A stretch of DNA of 64,000 bases from Streptomyces sp. NBC_00259 (lineage in GTDB: Bacteria; Actinomycetota; Actinomycetes; Streptomycetales; Streptomycetaceae). Of the stretch, positions 38,859-50,489 are shown piece after piece. The stretch covers positions 7,505,501 to 7,569,500 of the forward strand of contig NZ_CP108080.1 of assembly GCF_036181745.1 (NCBI RefSeq), read 5' to 3'. The notes beneath the pieces are model-generated. The model made no database searches. It saw nothing but the letters and a program-made list of their open reading frames with translations, and was not told the DNA's origin. The stretch's first letter is position 1. The number at the start of each line of letters is the position of its first letter. The translations under genes were made by a program, and so were the position numbers.

Positions 38859-40555
38859 ACGGGGTCTCCTGTGCTCGGACGCGCGTGGTCGGTCGTGTCC
38901 CGCCGGGGGCCGGGAACGGCCTCCGGCACGGGATCGGTCTCGGGCTCGTGCTCGGGGCCCGTCGGGGAGGCGGGCAGGACGAAGTGGATGCGGGTGCCGT
39001 CGGTGTGGGCGGTGTCGATCCAGATACGACCACCGTGATGTTCGACGATCTTCTTGCACAGCGCCAGGCCTATGCCCGTGCCGGAGTAGACGTCGCGCCC
39101 GTGCAGCCGCTGGAAGATGACGAAGACCTTCTCGGAGAACTCCTCCGGGATCCCGATGCCGTTGTCGGTGACGCAGTAGTGCCAGGCGGGCTCCTCGCCG
39201 CTCGTGTCCGGCTCGGCGGTGATCCGGACGACCGGCGGGCGGTCGGGGGCCCGGAACTTCACGGCGTTGCCGAGCAGGTTCTGCCACAGCATGGTCAGCA
39301 GCACGGCGTCGCCGGTGATCGTGTGCAGGCGTTCCGGGCGCTCGATCGTGGCGCCGGCGTCCTCGACCGCCTCGCCGAGGTTGTCCAGCGCCTCGTCCAG
39401 GGTGGCGCCGAAGTCCACCGGGTCCCTGTCGTCGTTGACGCGTCCCACACGGGAGTAGGTGAGCAGGTCGTTGATCAGGACCTGCATGCGCTTGGCGCCG
39501 TCGACGGCGAAGTCGATGTACTGCTTGGCCCGGTCGTCCAGCTGGTCGCCGTACCGCTTGTCGAGCAGCTGGCAGAAGGACGCGACCTTGCGCAGCGGTT
39601 CCTGCAGATCGTGCGAGGCGACGTAGGCGAACTGCTCCAGCTCGGCGTTGGAGCGGCGCAGTTCCACGGTCTGTTCGTCCAGATCGGCGGTGCGCTGCGC
39701 GAGCAGTTCCTCGCGCTGCCGCGAGGCCGTCAGCGCGTCCAGGACGCGCACCCGCATCGCCTCGACGGCTGTGGCGAGCTGCTGTGCCTCCGCCGGTCCC
39801 GCGGGCTCGATGCGATGGTCGAAGTCACCGTCCGCCACCCGCTGGGCGGCCCCGCGCAGGGCGTTCAGCGGGCGTCCGACGGCGGCGTGCAGCAGGAATC
39901 CCAGCGCCGCGGCGATCGCCACGAAGGCGGCCAGCATGCCGGTGAAGAGCCAGTTGTGGGCGGAGCGGGTGCGGTGCATCTCGCCCCTGGCCGCGGTGCG
40001 TTCCGCGAGCAGGTCCCGGTTCAGCTGTCCGAACTGTACGCGCAGTCGGTCGAAGGCGAGCTTGCTCTGCTGGAGTTCCGCGGCCACGGGCAGGGTGCCC
40101 TGCCGGGTCCGTTCCACGAGGGGTTCGGCGTGTGCCGTGCGCCAGGTCCCGGCCGTGTTCTCCACACGGGTGAGGTCGGACAGCAGTTGAGGATCGCCGG
40201 CCAGCGCCGGCCGCAGGGCCCGGGCCGCGGACGCGGCCTCCTTCTGACCCAGGGTGTAGGGCTCCAGCCAGCGCGGGTCCCGGCTGAGGGCGAAGCCCCG
40301 CACACCGGTCTCCTGGTCGAGGAGTGCCTTCTGCAGGCGGTACGCGTCCACCCGCGCCGGCTGGATCCGGTCGACGAGGTCGTTGGACTCGGCGGCCGTG
40401 CGTCCCAGCAACTGTGCTCCGACCACGGCGAAGCCGCCCACCACGAGCAGGATGGCGGCCAGCACGAGCCCGAACCAGGTGGGCACGGTCAGCCGGGCGC
40501 GAGGGCCCGGGCGGCGTCCGGTGTTCCGGCCCCTCGGGTCTTCCTGGCTGTTCAC
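38855..40555 (-). CDS. Membrane sensor histidine kinase (CHASE3-HAMP-HisKA-HATPase)
   Basis: A 566-residue kinase. After a basic N-terminus, a membrane helix (LVLAAILLVVGGFAVVGAQL) leads to a CHASE3 sensor domain (about 50-200; LLDQETGVRGFALSRDPRWL) and a second helix, then HAMP (VGRPLNALRGAAQRVADGDF). The phospho-histidine is in YVASHDLQEPLRKVASFCQL and the ATPase has LLGNAVKF, DNGIGIPEEF and GTGIGLALCKKIVEHHGG. The GTG at 40555 overlaps the REC-PP2C stop as GTGA, which decides the start over the ATG at 40570. It resembles phytochrome-like kinases that partner with Rcp1 regulators, but with no chromophore domain. Confidence 0.92.
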   Translation of the reverse strand: MNSQEDPRGRNTGRRPGPRARLTVPTWFGLVLAAILLVVGGFAVVGAQLLGRTAAESNDLVDRIQPARVDAYRLQKALLDQETGVRGFALSRDPRWLEPYTLGQKEAASAARALRPALAGDPQLLSDLTRVENTAGTWRTAHAEPLVERTRQGTLPVAAELQQSKLAFDRLRVQFGQLNRDLLAERTAARGEMHRTRSAHNWLFTGMLAAFVAIAAALGFLLHAAVGRPLNALRGAAQRVADGDFDHRIEPAGPAEAQQLATAVEAMRVRVLDALTASRQREELLAQRTADLDEQTVELRRSNAELEQFAYVASHDLQEPLRKVASFCQLLDKRYGDQLDDRAKQYIDFAVDGAKRMQVLINDLLTYSRVGRVNDDRDPVDFGATLDEALDNLGEAVEDAGATIERPERLHTITGDAVLLTMLWQNLLGNAVKFRAPDRPPVVRITAEPDTSGEEPAWHYCVTDNGIGIPEEFSEKVFVIFQRLHGRDVYSGTGIGLALCKKIVEHHGGRIWIDTAHTDGTRIHFVLPASPTGPEHEPETDPVPEAVPGPRRDTTDHARPSTGDPV

Positions 40556-41829
40556 GTCTGTGTGTTCCATTCGAGGTGGAGGAGGGCGACGTCGTCGCTG
40601 TGGCCACCGTGCTCGGCGGACAGGGCACGCGTCTCGGCGATCAGGGCGGTGACGAACTCCTCGGCACGGTGTCCGGCGTGTCTGCCGGCGAGGGCGAGCA
40701 GGCCGTCCTCGCCCAGTCGCCGCCCGTCGGCGCTGATCCGCCCTTCGAAGAGCCCGTCGGTGAACAGGGCCAGCGCCCCGGCGGCCGGGAGGTCCAGATG
40801 GTCTTCGCGCCAGAGGCCCATCCCGTCCGGCAGGAGGCCGAGCGCCGGCCCGGCGGCCGTCTCCACGAGCCGTACACCGGCGGGCCCGCGCAGCAGCAGC
40901 GGGGGATGACCGGCGCGGACGACCTTGGCCTTCGTCAGGCCCGGGGGGAGTTCCACGGTCGTGACGGTGGCGAAGATCTCCGAGCCCGTGCGCTCGGCCA
41001 CCAGGACCTTCTGCATGAGCTCGCACACGCCCGTGCCGCTCACCCCGGCCAGGGTGAAGGACCGCCAGGCCACGCGCAGGCAGACACCCAGCGCGGCTTC
41101 GTCGGGACCGTGCCCGGAGACGTCTCCGATGACGGCGTGGACGGTTCCGTCCGCGGTTTCCACGACGTCGTAGAAGTCGCCGCTGAGCAGTCCCAGGGAT
41201 CTGCTCGGTTCATAGCGGGACACCACGTCCACCGCGTCGCCGTGCAGCAGGGGCGAGGGCAGCAGACCGCGCTCGAGCCGTGCGTTCTCCCGGGCGCGCA
41301 TCCGGCTCGCTTCCAGGGCGACCGCGGCGTGCTCGATCTGGCGGCGCTGAACGGCGTATCTGATCGAGCGCTCCAGCACGGTCGGCTCGAAGACGCCCTT
41401 GATCAGATAGTCCTGGGCGCCGGCCGCGACGGCGGACAGACCGACGCCCTCCTCGGCGAGACCGGTCAGGACGACGACCGCGGCGCCGGGCGCGACGGCC
41501 AGTACCTGGCCGACGACATCCAGACCCTGGGCGTCCGGCAGATGGAGGTCGAGCAGGACGCACTGCGCGGGCGCGCCGTGGGCGCCGCTGAGCGCCACCC
41601 GGGCCTCGGCCATCGAGCGGGCGCGGGTCGGACGTGCGGTCAGGCCGCTGTCCCGCAGTGTCTCCTCCACCAGGAGGGCGTCGCCGTCGTCGTCCTCGAC
41701 CAGCAGGATCGTCACATGGTCGGCATCGGTCCGGAGATCGGACGGCGACACCCGGGCCAGAAGCACGAGTGGATCGGACGTCCTCGGGCCCGGTACCTCC
41801 GGACCGTGCCCACCGACAGGGCTCCTCAC
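40552..41829 (-). CDS. Response regulator-PP2C fusion (REC-SpoIIE phosphatase)
   Basis: A 425-residue protein. The N-terminal receiver (about 35-160) has TILLVEDDDGDALLVEETLR, the acceptor aspartate in LLDLHLPDAQGLD and the lysine in QDYLIKGVF. The PP2C domain (about 200-425) has LSGDFYDVVE, IGDVSGHGPDEAALG, LFTDGLFEG and SDDVALLHL, all metal-binding aspartates present, so it should be active. The GTG at 41829 has GGGAGG 6 bases upstream. It is the first gene of a three-gene overlapping operon with the kinase and Rcp1-like regulator. It resembles RsbU/RssB-like output units that convert phosphorylation into STAS dephosphorylation. Confidence 0.93.
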   Translation of the reverse strand: MRSPVGGHGPEVPGPRTSDPLVLLARVSPSDLRTDADHVTILLVEDDDGDALLVEETLRDSGLTARPTRARSMAEARVALSGAHGAPAQCVLLDLHLPDAQGLDVVGQVLAVAPGAAVVVLTGLAEEGVGLSAVAAGAQDYLIKGVFEPTVLERSIRYAVQRRQIEHAAVALEASRMRARENARLERGLLPSPLLHGDAVDVVSRYEPSRSLGLLSGDFYDVVETADGTVHAVIGDVSGHGPDEAALGVCLRVAWRSFTLAGVSGTGVCELMQKVLVAERTGSEIFATVTTVELPPGLTKAKVVRAGHPPLLLRGPAGVRLVETAAGPALGLLPDGMGLWREDHLDLPAAGALALFTDGLFEGRISADGRRLGEDGLLALAGRHAGHRAEEFVTALIAETRALSAEHGGHSDDVALLHLEWNTQT

Positions 41830-42064
41830 AGCCGACCTCCCCTGCCCCCGGCCGTGCGCGTGCCACGGGCGCAAGCAGAATACTTGCCGCCCGCCAATAA
41901 TTGCAGTCGCGCTGCTCCTGGCCGCGGGCACCCTCTCGATCAGGCCAAACAATGCGGGGATCAGGTCGGTTGGGCATACGGCGGGGGCGGTGGCCGTAAC
42001 GGCCACCGCCCCTGTGCTCTCGTCGGGATGTGCCACGGTCTCGCCGGGTACGCGGCCGGGGCGG

Positions 42065-42235
42065 TCATCGCCGGAAGGCGTCCCGGATCTTGTGGACGGC
42101 TTCCCGCAGGTCGCCCCTCGCCCGCATGGAACGGCCGTCGGCCGTCATCCGCTCGTTGCCCACGAGCCGCCCGACGGCCTCCTTCACCGCGCCCTTCGCC
42201 TGCTCCGCGCGGGCTGACCTCTTCGCGTCGCTCAC
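42065..42235 (-). CDS. CsbD-family stress protein (56 residues)
   Basis: A 56-residue protein starting with GTG at 42235: MSDAKRSARAEQAKGAVKEA then VGRLVGNERMTADGRSMRAR and GDLREAVHKIRDAFRR. The AEQAKGxxKExxGxxxGNxxM pattern is the CsbD signature of small, hydrophilic general-stress proteins found across bacteria, of unknown biochemical role. GAGGAGG lies 8 bases upstream. A very good SigB-type promoter (42289-42313) precedes it, as expected from the CsbD regulon of Bacillus and Streptomyces. Confidence 0.88.
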   Translation of the reverse strand: MSDAKRSARAEQAKGAVKEAVGRLVGNERMTADGRSMRARGDLREAVHKIRDAFRR

Positions 42236-42288
42236 TGTGCCGGCCTCCTCGACCTCGTCGTACGAGCCGCTGGTGCGGAGACAACCGG

Positions 42289-42313
42289 GTACCCGGGACC
42301 ACTGGGGGCAAAC
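42289..42313 (-). promoter_or_regulatory. SigB-type promoter of the csbD-like gene
   Basis: On the minus strand GTTT, 15 bases, GGGTAC: a perfect match to the streptomycete SigB consensus. The leader would be about 48 bases. Confidence 0.7.
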
Positions 42314-42397
42314 CGGCCGCGGGAACGGTGACGGGCCACGCGCCGCCCACCCGCCTTCCCACCCGCAGGGAGCTTCCCACCCGCCGGGCGATCCCCC

Positions 42398-42421
42398 GTT
42401 TACTCAGCGCACACGCGGTAA
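42398..42421 (+). promoter_or_regulatory. SigB-type promoter candidate of the 42471 gene
   Basis: GTTT, 14 bases, CGGTAA. The same variant GTTT-N14-CGGTAA precedes gvpO. Confidence 0.45.
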
Positions 42422-42470
42422 CACGCCGTAACAGAAGTGATGCGAAGAGAGAACCGGCAAGGAGGAAGTC

Positions 42471-43010
42471 ATGGCCCTCAGCGTGCTTGCCATCCTCGGG
42501 GTGGCCGCAGCCATGGTTCTTGCGCTCGTCCTGGCCCGCCCGGCGAGGCGCAGGAACACCGGCGGCATCCGGCGCCGCCTCGCCCGCCCGAGGCTGAAGC
42601 CCCTGAGCAACATCGAGCGGGAGCAGCTCATCTCCCAATGGACCGTGATCAAGGCCCAGTTCGTCGATGCTCCTGCCGTGGCGACGACCAGGGCGGACGA
42701 GCTGCTCGGCCGACTGGCCACCGCGCGAGGGCTCCCGTCCGCCTCGTACGAGCACCGGCTCCGCGCCCTGAGCGCGCTCTTTCCCGCCGAGGCGAGCGGA
42801 GCGCGGCGACTGCACGCGGCCTCCGAGCAGGCCGCGACGGGCGACGCGGACGTGGAAAGCATGCGGCGGGCGATGATCGTGGGCCGCAGGGCCTTCGAAG
42901 CGCTGGTCATGGCGGGGCCGCACAACCACGGCCCCGACGCCGCCACACACCGGACGATCGCCCTGGCCCGACGCGTTCCCCCGCAGCGTTCCGCGCCCCT
43001 CCTGCCCTGA
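42471..43010 (+). CDS. Membrane-anchored protein of unknown function, stress-linked
   Basis: A 179-residue protein. The first 23 residues are a membrane anchor or signal (LSVLAILGVAAAMVLALVLA) followed by a basic stop-transfer (RPARRRNTGGIRRRLARPR). The soluble part has EREQLISQWTVIKAQFVDAP, a region resembling the repeated 'W..I...FVD.P..A...AD.L' pattern of uncharacterised actinomycete stress proteins, and ends with RRAMIVGRRAFEALV. AGGAGG is 6 bases before the ATG. The function is not known. It is divergent from the csbD-like gene and has its own SigB-like promoter. Confidence 0.7.
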   Translation: MALSVLAILGVAAAMVLALVLARPARRRNTGGIRRRLARPRLKPLSNIEREQLISQWTVIKAQFVDAPAVATTRADELLGRLATARGLPSASYEHRLRALSALFPAEASGARRLHAASEQAATGDADVESMRRAMIVGRRAFEALVMAGPHNHGPDAATHRTIALARRVPPQRSAPLLP

Positions 43011-43204
43011 ACACACGGGGCCGACGGCGCGTACACACCTACGCCTGCACAGCGGTGACCCGGGCCGGGCATGCCCCGCCTCGAGGCGACGGCGTAAGAC
43101 CCCGGGCAGGGCGCCCGCATCCCGGTCGCAGCGGACGACGGGTGAGGAGGGCGCGCTGCTGGGTAGTCGGAGTTCACGGAGAACGAGAAGGCGCGGGGGT
43201 GACC

Positions 43205-43645
43205 ATGCTGTCAGGTGATGTGGCCGGGGAGCGGCACCCGCCTCAACGGCCGATATTGCCCTTGAGCGCGGCAGCCGCCCGCGACCATGTGAAACGGCTG
43301 CTGGAGGAGCACTTCCGGCGGGTCTTCCGGAGCTCTGCCCCGGGGTCGGCCCTGACCGACGCCCTGCTCGTCACCTCCGAGCTGGTGGCGAACGCGATCC
43401 GGCACGGAGGCGGCGTCCGCGGCTTCACCGCACTGGTGACGGACCGCGGACTGATCGTCGAGGTGAGGGACCGCAGCACCGACACCCCCACGGTGCGCCG
43501 GCGGTCCGGCACTCAGGTGTTCCCCGTCGGCGGTTACGGCTGGCCGCTCGTCCAGCGCCTCGCCACGGAGATCGACATCGCTCCGATGAGGGACGGGAAA
43601 AGTATCCGCGTCCTGCTCCCACTCGCCCCGTCCGGCGTTTCGTGA
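43205..43645 (+). CDS. RsbW-like ATP-binding protein
   Basis: A 146-residue GHKL ATPase. The N-box is LLVTSELVANAIRHGGGVRG, then LIVEVRDRSTDTPTV and VGGYGWPLVQRLATEIDIAP for the nucleotide-binding glycines. It belongs with anti-sigma kinases and related serine kinases that oppose PP2C phosphatases. The ATG at 43205 is 5 bases after GGGGG; the GTG at 43199 is in frame but overlaps that ribosome binding site. Its partner STAS protein cannot be assigned from sequence. Confidence 0.83.
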   Translation: MLSGDVAGERHPPQRPILPLSAAAARDHVKRLLEEHFRRVFRSSAPGSALTDALLVTSELVANAIRHGGGVRGFTALVTDRGLIVEVRDRSTDTPTVRRRSGTQVFPVGGYGWPLVQRLATEIDIAPMRDGKSIRVLLPLAPSGVS

Positions 43646-44121
43646 ACACGGCGTGAGGAACACGCACGCCGGATCCGCCTCCTTCTCCTTCAAGGGAGCC
43701 GCACCGCCGCCGCGTTGAGACTGCCGCGGCCGAACTCGCCGAAGTATCCCGTGTGATGGATCCCGTTCACGGCTCGTAGGGGTCCTCGCGGGCCATCGCT
43801 CGACCATCGCCGGCCGGTGGGGGCGGACGAGTGGTGCGATCGGGTGACCTCCGGCTCGTCCCCGGCGCCGGTTCGCGGCCCGACGACACGGCCGTGGCCC
43901 GCCCAGGAACGGGCAGAGGGCACCAGCCCCCCACGAGGCAGGTGACCTGGTCCGCGGCCCTGCTCCACGGCATGAATCGCGGGGTGAGGGCTTTTGCGAG
44001 ACCCTGGGACGCAGGAGCGCGCCCGGCAGCGGCGACGAGGGACGGGCCGCCGGAGGAGGGCGCCCGAAAGCCGCGACGCATGTCCGGCGTGACACCCGCG
44101 CAGCGAGGAAGGCGGGCTGTG
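43646..44121. other. Intergenic stretch of about 480 bp, nothing recognised
   Basis: Upstream region of the molybdenum-hydroxylase operon. Several overlapping open frames exist on both strands, none with a family motif plus ribosome binding site. It should contain the operon promoter, but no clear -35/-10 pair stands out. Confidence 0.5.
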
Positions 44122-44688
44122 ATGAGCGACTCAGACACGGGCGCCGCCGGGAGCCCGGGCGAGACGGCCCAGCTCTCGGCGATCAGGTTGAGCGTCAACG
44201 ATCAGGTGCGGCGGCTCGAGGTGGATCCACGGACCTCGTTGCTCGACGCGCTGCGCGAGCATCTGCGCCTGAGCGGGACCAAGAAGGGGTGCGACCACGG
44301 GCAGTGCGGCGCCTGCACGGTGCTGATCAACGGCCGGCGCGTCAACTCCTGCTTGACGCTCGCCGTCATGCACGAGGACGACGAGATCGTCACCATCGAA
44401 GGCCTGGGCGACCTCGACGACCTGCACCCCTTGCAACGCGCCTTCGTCGAGAACGACGGCTTCCAATGCGGCTACTGCACGCCCGGCCAGATCTGTTCCG
44501 CCGTCGGCATGCTCGCCGAGGTGGAGGCGGGCTGGCCCAGCCACGCCACCGCTGACGTGACCGCGCCGCAGATCGCGTTGACCGACGAGGAGATCCGCGA
44601 GCGGATGAGCGGCAACATCTGCCGGTGCGCCGCGTATCCGAACATCGTCGCGGCCATCCGCAGCACCGCGGAGGGAGACCCGGGATGA
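44122..44688 (+). CDS. Molybdenum hydroxylase 2Fe-2S subunit (PaoA/YagT-like)
   Basis: A 188-residue iron-sulfur subunit. The plant-type cluster cysteines lie in [20 protein letters not shown] with NSCLTLAV; the second cluster is in [16 protein letters not shown] and [17 protein letters not shown]. Electrons pass from the molybdenum site through these clusters to FAD. The ATG at 44122 follows AGGAAGGCGG. The stop overlaps the start of the FAD subunit as ATGA. No Tat or other signal peptide is seen, so this copy is cytoplasmic, unlike the periplasmic enzyme of Escherichia coli. Confidence 0.93.
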   Translation: MSDSDTGAAGSPGETAQLSAIRLSVNDQVRRLEVDPRTSLLDALREHLRLSGTKKGCDHGQCGACTVLINGRRVNSCLTLAVMHEDDEIVTIEGLGDLDDLHPLQRAFVENDGFQCGYCTPGQICSAVGMLAEVEAGWPSHATADVTAPQIALTDEEIRERMSGNICRCAAYPNIVAAIRSTAEGDPG

Positions 44689-45668
44689 GGTCCTTCACGT
44701 ACGAGCGCGCGACGGACGCGGAGGCAGCCGTCGCCGCCGTGTCCCGAACGGGCGCGAAGTTCATCAGCGGCGGCACCAATCTGCTCGACCTGATGAAGCT
44801 CGACATCGAGAAGCCCAGCCATCTGGTCGACATCAGCCGGCTTCCGCTGCGGGACATCGAGGAGCTCCCGGACGGCGGACTGCGCATCGGCGCCCAGGCG
44901 GCGAACTCCGACGTGGCCGCCGACGCGCGCGTGCGCACCCGCTACCCCGTGCTGTCGGAGGCCCTGGTGGCCGGCGCCTCGGGCCAGTTGCGCAACAAGG
45001 CTTCCACCGGTGGAAACCTGCTGCAGCGCACTCGCTGCCCCTACTTCTACGACACCGCGGCGGGCTGCAACAAACGGGATCCCGGATCCGGATGCTCGGC
45101 GATCGGCGGATTCAACCGGATGCACGCGATCCTCGGTGCCAGCGAGTCCTGCATCGCCACCCACCCCTCGGACATGGCCGTCGCGATGACCGCGCTGGCG
45201 GCGGAGATCGAGCTGCTCGACGCCGATCAGGCCGCACGCCGCGTCGCCATCACGGACTTCTACCGGCTGCCGGGCGACACACCGCACATCGAGACCGTGC
45301 TGCGGCCCGGCGAGATGATCACGGGCGTCGTCCTGCCCCCGCCCCCGCCGGGCCGGCAGAAGTACCGCAAGGTGCGCGACCGGGCGTCGTACGAGTTCGC
45401 GCTGGTCTCCGTGGCGGCCGTCGTCTCGGCCGACCAGGGAACGATCGGTGAGGCGCGGGTCGCGTTCGGCGGTGTCGCGCACAAGCCGTGGCGGTCCGTC
45501 GAGGCGGAGGCCGCGCTGACCGGCCGTCCGGCCACGATGGCGACCTATCGCGCCGCCGCCGAGGCGGCGATGAGCGACGCGGTCGGGCAGGGGCTCAACG
45601 ACTTCAAGATCGAGCTGGCCAAGCGCACGCTGTGCCGCACGCTGGCGCAAGTGGCCCGGGCGAGCTGA
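44685..45668 (+). CDS. Molybdenum hydroxylase FAD subunit with extra 4Fe-4S loop (PaoB/YagS-like)
   Basis: A 327-residue FAD subunit of the CO-dehydrogenase/xanthine-dehydrogenase family. FAD motifs are [20 protein letters not shown] and [20 protein letters not shown]. The insertion with cysteines in RTRCPYF, AAGCNKR and SGCSAIGG provides a 4Fe-4S cluster, a hallmark of PaoB/YagS-type aldehyde oxidoreductases and 4-hydroxybenzoyl-CoA reductase relatives. The C-terminal domain reads [20 protein letters not shown]. It is translationally coupled to the 2Fe-2S subunit by a 4-base overlap. Confidence 0.92.
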   Translation: MRSFTYERATDAEAAVAAVSRTGAKFISGGTNLLDLMKLDIEKPSHLVDISRLPLRDIEELPDGGLRIGAQAANSDVAADARVRTRYPVLSEALVAGASGQLRNKASTGGNLLQRTRCPYFYDTAAGCNKRDPGSGCSAIGGFNRMHAILGASESCIATHPSDMAVAMTALAAEIELLDADQAARRVAITDFYRLPGDTPHIETVLRPGEMITGVVLPPPPPGRQKYRKVRDRASYEFALVSVAAVVSADQGTIGEARVAFGGVAHKPWRSVEAEAALTGRPATMATYRAAAEAAMSDAVGQGLNDFKIELAKRTLCRTLAQVARAS

Positions 45669-45677
45669 GGAGGCGGC

Positions 45678-47906
<2,229 letters not shown>

Positions 47907-47967
47907 GACCGGGACGTGCCTGGGGCCGGGGCGGTCGGCCCCGACACGTCAGGCGTGCGGTGCCTGC

Positions 47968-48489
47968 TCAGGCACCGGTGGGTTCGGGCGCGAGCGCGTC
48001 GAGCAGGGCGGCGCGATGCAGACCGGCTATCGGGCCGAGCAGATCCGGATGACGCAGCAGGGGCGCGGCGTCGTGATCACGCCGGCTGGGCACGGTCAGC
48101 CGCCGCGCGTCCCCCGCGGCCCCGGTGCCGTGCTCCGTCGCGGACAGGGCGGACGCGGCCCGGGCAGCCAGACGGGGGTCGGCGAGCAGGTTCGCGGCCC
48201 AGCTGACGACGGTTTCGTCCACCCAGGTGCGCCAGGAGCGGTCCGCCTCCTCCGCCCGGTGCTGGTCCGCTCCGGTGAGTGCGTCCAGCCGGTCCGAGCC
48301 TCCCGGGCCGAGCATGTTCAGCAGTTCGACGTCGAGCGTCGTGGGACAGCGCAGCACGGCGGCGACGGTGGCCGCCTGTCGTGCCTGGGCCTCGGCCAGG
48401 GCGTAGTTCATGGCGCCGGCTGCCGCCGGGAAGGCGGTCAGCAGCCAGCGCGTGGCGGCGGCTATGACGTGTGAGAGATCACTGGGCAT
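47968..48489 (-). CDS. Protein of unknown function (173 residues)
   Basis: A mainly alpha-helical, alanine-rich soluble protein with no recognised family. It starts MPSDLSHVIAAATRWLLTAF with AAGGACGG before the ATG, and has a central RWTWVDETVVSWAANLL-like region (SWRTWVDETVVSWAANLLAD). No signal peptide. It converges with the molybdenum hydroxylase operon. Function cannot be proposed. Confidence 0.6.
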   Translation of the reverse strand: MPSDLSHVIAAATRWLLTAFPAAAGAMNYALAEAQARQAATVAAVLRCPTTLDVELLNMLGPGGSDRLDALTGADQHRAEEADRSWRTWVDETVVSWAANLLADPRLAARAASALSATEHGTGAAGDARRLTVPSRRDHDAAPLLRHPDLLGPIAGLHRAALLDALAPEPTGA

Positions 48490-48657
48490 GTGAACCGTCC
48501 TTCACGCGCGCCCGGTGACTGTCTGGGTGCGACGCGGCCGCGCTGTCGCGCATGGCTCGTCAGCGTAGGCCGCCGCCCCTGGTCCCTGACAAGGAGCTGT
48601 GTCACAGGGGCCGGGTCGGGAGCGGCCATGGCCGACCGGTGTCCGCGGGCCGAGGGG

Positions 48658-49218
48658 TCAGGACCCGCCGCGGCCGGTGACGAAGTCACGTACGCGGTCC
48701 ACCAGCCCCGCTCCCGGTGCGAGCAGCTTGTTGGCGGGCGGCGTGTCGGGCGCGGAGGGATGCGGCCGGGTGGGGGCCATGGCCTTGGCCCGGCGGATCT
48801 TGTCGCCGAGATCCTCCAGCGCCTCGGCCGTGCACGCCTGGCGCAACAGTGGAAACAGCTGACCCTCTTCGTCGCGGATGTGGGCGTTCACGTGGTCCAT
48901 CATCTGCTGAAGGGTGGGGTGGAACTCCGCGTCGTCCACCCGCATCTGCTCCAGGTGCTTCATCAGCTTCTCGGCCACGGCGTGTTCCGCGATCTCCTTG
49001 TCCGCGATCTCCGCGCCACCCTCCACATGCTCACGGACGGCCGGGTACAGGTACTGCTCCTCGGCCACCGAATGCCGCACGAGTTCGATCGTGACCTCGT
49101 CCACCAGCCCGCGCAGCTCGCTGCTCCCGGTGGTCAGCGCCTCGATCCGGGAGAACAGCTGCTCCACCTCACGGTGGTCCGCCATCAGCTCCTCGATCAC
49201 ATTCCCGCCGTGCCCCAT
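48658..49218 (-). CDS. Hemerythrin-domain protein
   Basis: A 186-residue four-helix protein with a di-iron hemerythrin site: LMADHREVEQLFSRIEA (first His), VRHSVAEEQYLYPAV (HxxxE), EHAVAEKLMKHLE and VNAHIRDEEGQLFPLL (HxxxE/D). The ATG at 49218 follows GAGGACAAGGG. After the domain comes a basic 50-residue tail, PTRPHPSAPDTPPANKLLAP and VRDFVTGRGGS. Hemerythrins bind O2 or NO, or relate to oxidative stress. It fits the stress-gene content of the region. Confidence 0.9.
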   Translation of the reverse strand: MGHGGNVIEELMADHREVEQLFSRIEALTTGSSELRGLVDEVTIELVRHSVAEEQYLYPAVREHVEGGAEIADKEIAEHAVAEKLMKHLEQMRVDDAEFHPTLQQMMDHVNAHIRDEEGQLFPLLRQACTAEALEDLGDKIRRAKAMAPTRPHPSAPDTPPANKLLAPGAGLVDRVRDFVTGRGGS

Positions 49219-49358
49219 GCCCTTGTCCTCCCACATCGCCCAGTAGCCGGAGGTGACCGGCGACGCCTCATGCGTTCCCCGTCGCCCACCTGCTGTCCGT
49301 GGCACACGGGGCAGGCCACCCAGCTGGCGGCAGCCGGGTCGTTCCTCGGCCGCGGCGA

Positions 49359-50459
49359 TCAGGGCCGCTGTTCGCAGGTGAGGCTCACGCACTCGGTGAC
49401 GACGTCCCGCAGGCTGCCGGTCCGTTCCAGGATCGCGCGCTGGACGGCCGCTCCGTTGCCGTCCCTCAGCAGGCGGGCCAGTGCTTCCTGGGCGGGTTTC
49501 GTGTCCCCGTGGTCGTCCAGGGCGTCGCGCACATGGTCGAACAGCGCGCGCACCACCGTCTCCGCGGGCGCGGGGCGCATCGTCAGAGGGTGGAGCAGCC
49601 TGCCTTCGAGGCCGTAGCGGGCTGCCTGCCAGGTGGCGAGTCTCAGCAGGGGCTGACCGGGCTCCGCCAAGGGCTCTCCCGCCTGCCATTGGCGGGCGGC
49701 CGTCTCGACCAGGCCGCGGACGAGGACGGCGAGGAGCACCGTCGATCCCGCGTCCAGGCACACGTCCGCGACTCTGACCTCGACCGTGGGGTACCGGTGG
49801 GAGAGCCGGGCATCGAAGTAGATCATCCCTTCGTCCCTGAGGACTCCGGTGCCGACCATGTCCCGGACCTGCCGGTGGTACCGGTCGGCCGATCCGAAGA
49901 TCTCCGTGGGGCCGGCGGACGGCCATCGGCCCCAGACCTCACTGCGGTAACTGCTGTAGTCGCTGTCCCGGCCCTGCCAGAAGGGGGAGTTGGCGCTGAG
50001 GGCGATCAGGACGGACAGCCAGGAGCGGATCCGGTCCAGGACGGCGACGCCCTCTTCGTCCGAGTCCACGGAGACGTGAACATGGCATCCGCAGGTGAGC
50101 TGCTCCTGCAGCGCGAGCCCGAAGCGCTCGGCCATCCAGTGGTACCGCGCGCCCACGGCCACGGAAGCACTGACCGGGAGCGGGGACGTGGCGAGGGCCG
50201 CGACGGCCACCCCGATGTCCTTGGCATGGTGTGCCGCTTCGGCTCGGCACCGCCGGATCTCGGCCGCGAGTTCCTCCGTCCGGGTGCAGGGCCGGGTCGC
50301 GAACTCGAGCTGCTGGCGCTGCAGCTCCGACTCGAACACCTGCTCCTCGTCCGGCGCCTCCCTGGAGGCCACGGCCAGCACAGCCGCCGACACGGCCCGG
50401 GGCTCACCCGTTGCCGCGTCCACCAGGAGGAGCTCCTCCTCCACTCCCACGCTGCGCAC
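49359..50459 (-). CDS. GCS2-type carboxylate-amine ligase (YbdK/EgtA-like)
   Basis: A 366-residue ATP-dependent ligase. The family start is VGVEEELLLVDAATGEPRAV. Later motifs are FESELQRQQLEFATRPCTRT, TCGCHVHVSVDSDEEGVAVL, LSANSPFWQGRDSDYSSYRS and YPTVEVRVADVCLDAGSTVL, the glutamate-cysteine ligase GCS2 pattern. Start GTG at 50459. Relatives make gamma-glutamylcysteine or, in ergothioneine clusters, act as EgtA. It stands alone here, next to a STAS protein, with no ergothioneine genes nearby, so the substrate is uncertain. Confidence 0.9.
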   Translation of the reverse strand: MRSVGVEEELLLVDAATGEPRAVSAAVLAVASREAPDEEQVFESELQRQQLEFATRPCTRTEELAAEIRRCRAEAAHHAKDIGVAVAALATSPLPVSASVAVGARYHWMAERFGLALQEQLTCGCHVHVSVDSDEEGVAVLDRIRSWLSVLIALSANSPFWQGRDSDYSSYRSEVWGRWPSAGPTEIFGSADRYHRQVRDMVGTGVLRDEGMIYFDARLSHRYPTVEVRVADVCLDAGSTVLLAVLVRGLVETAARQWQAGEPLAEPGQPLLRLATWQAARYGLEGRLLHPLTMRPAPAETVVRALFDHVRDALDDHGDTKPAQEALARLLRDGNGAAVQRAILERTGSLRDVVTECVSLTCEQRP

Positions 50460-50489
50460 GGCTCGCGCCCCCTTCGCCGGTGCGCCCGG

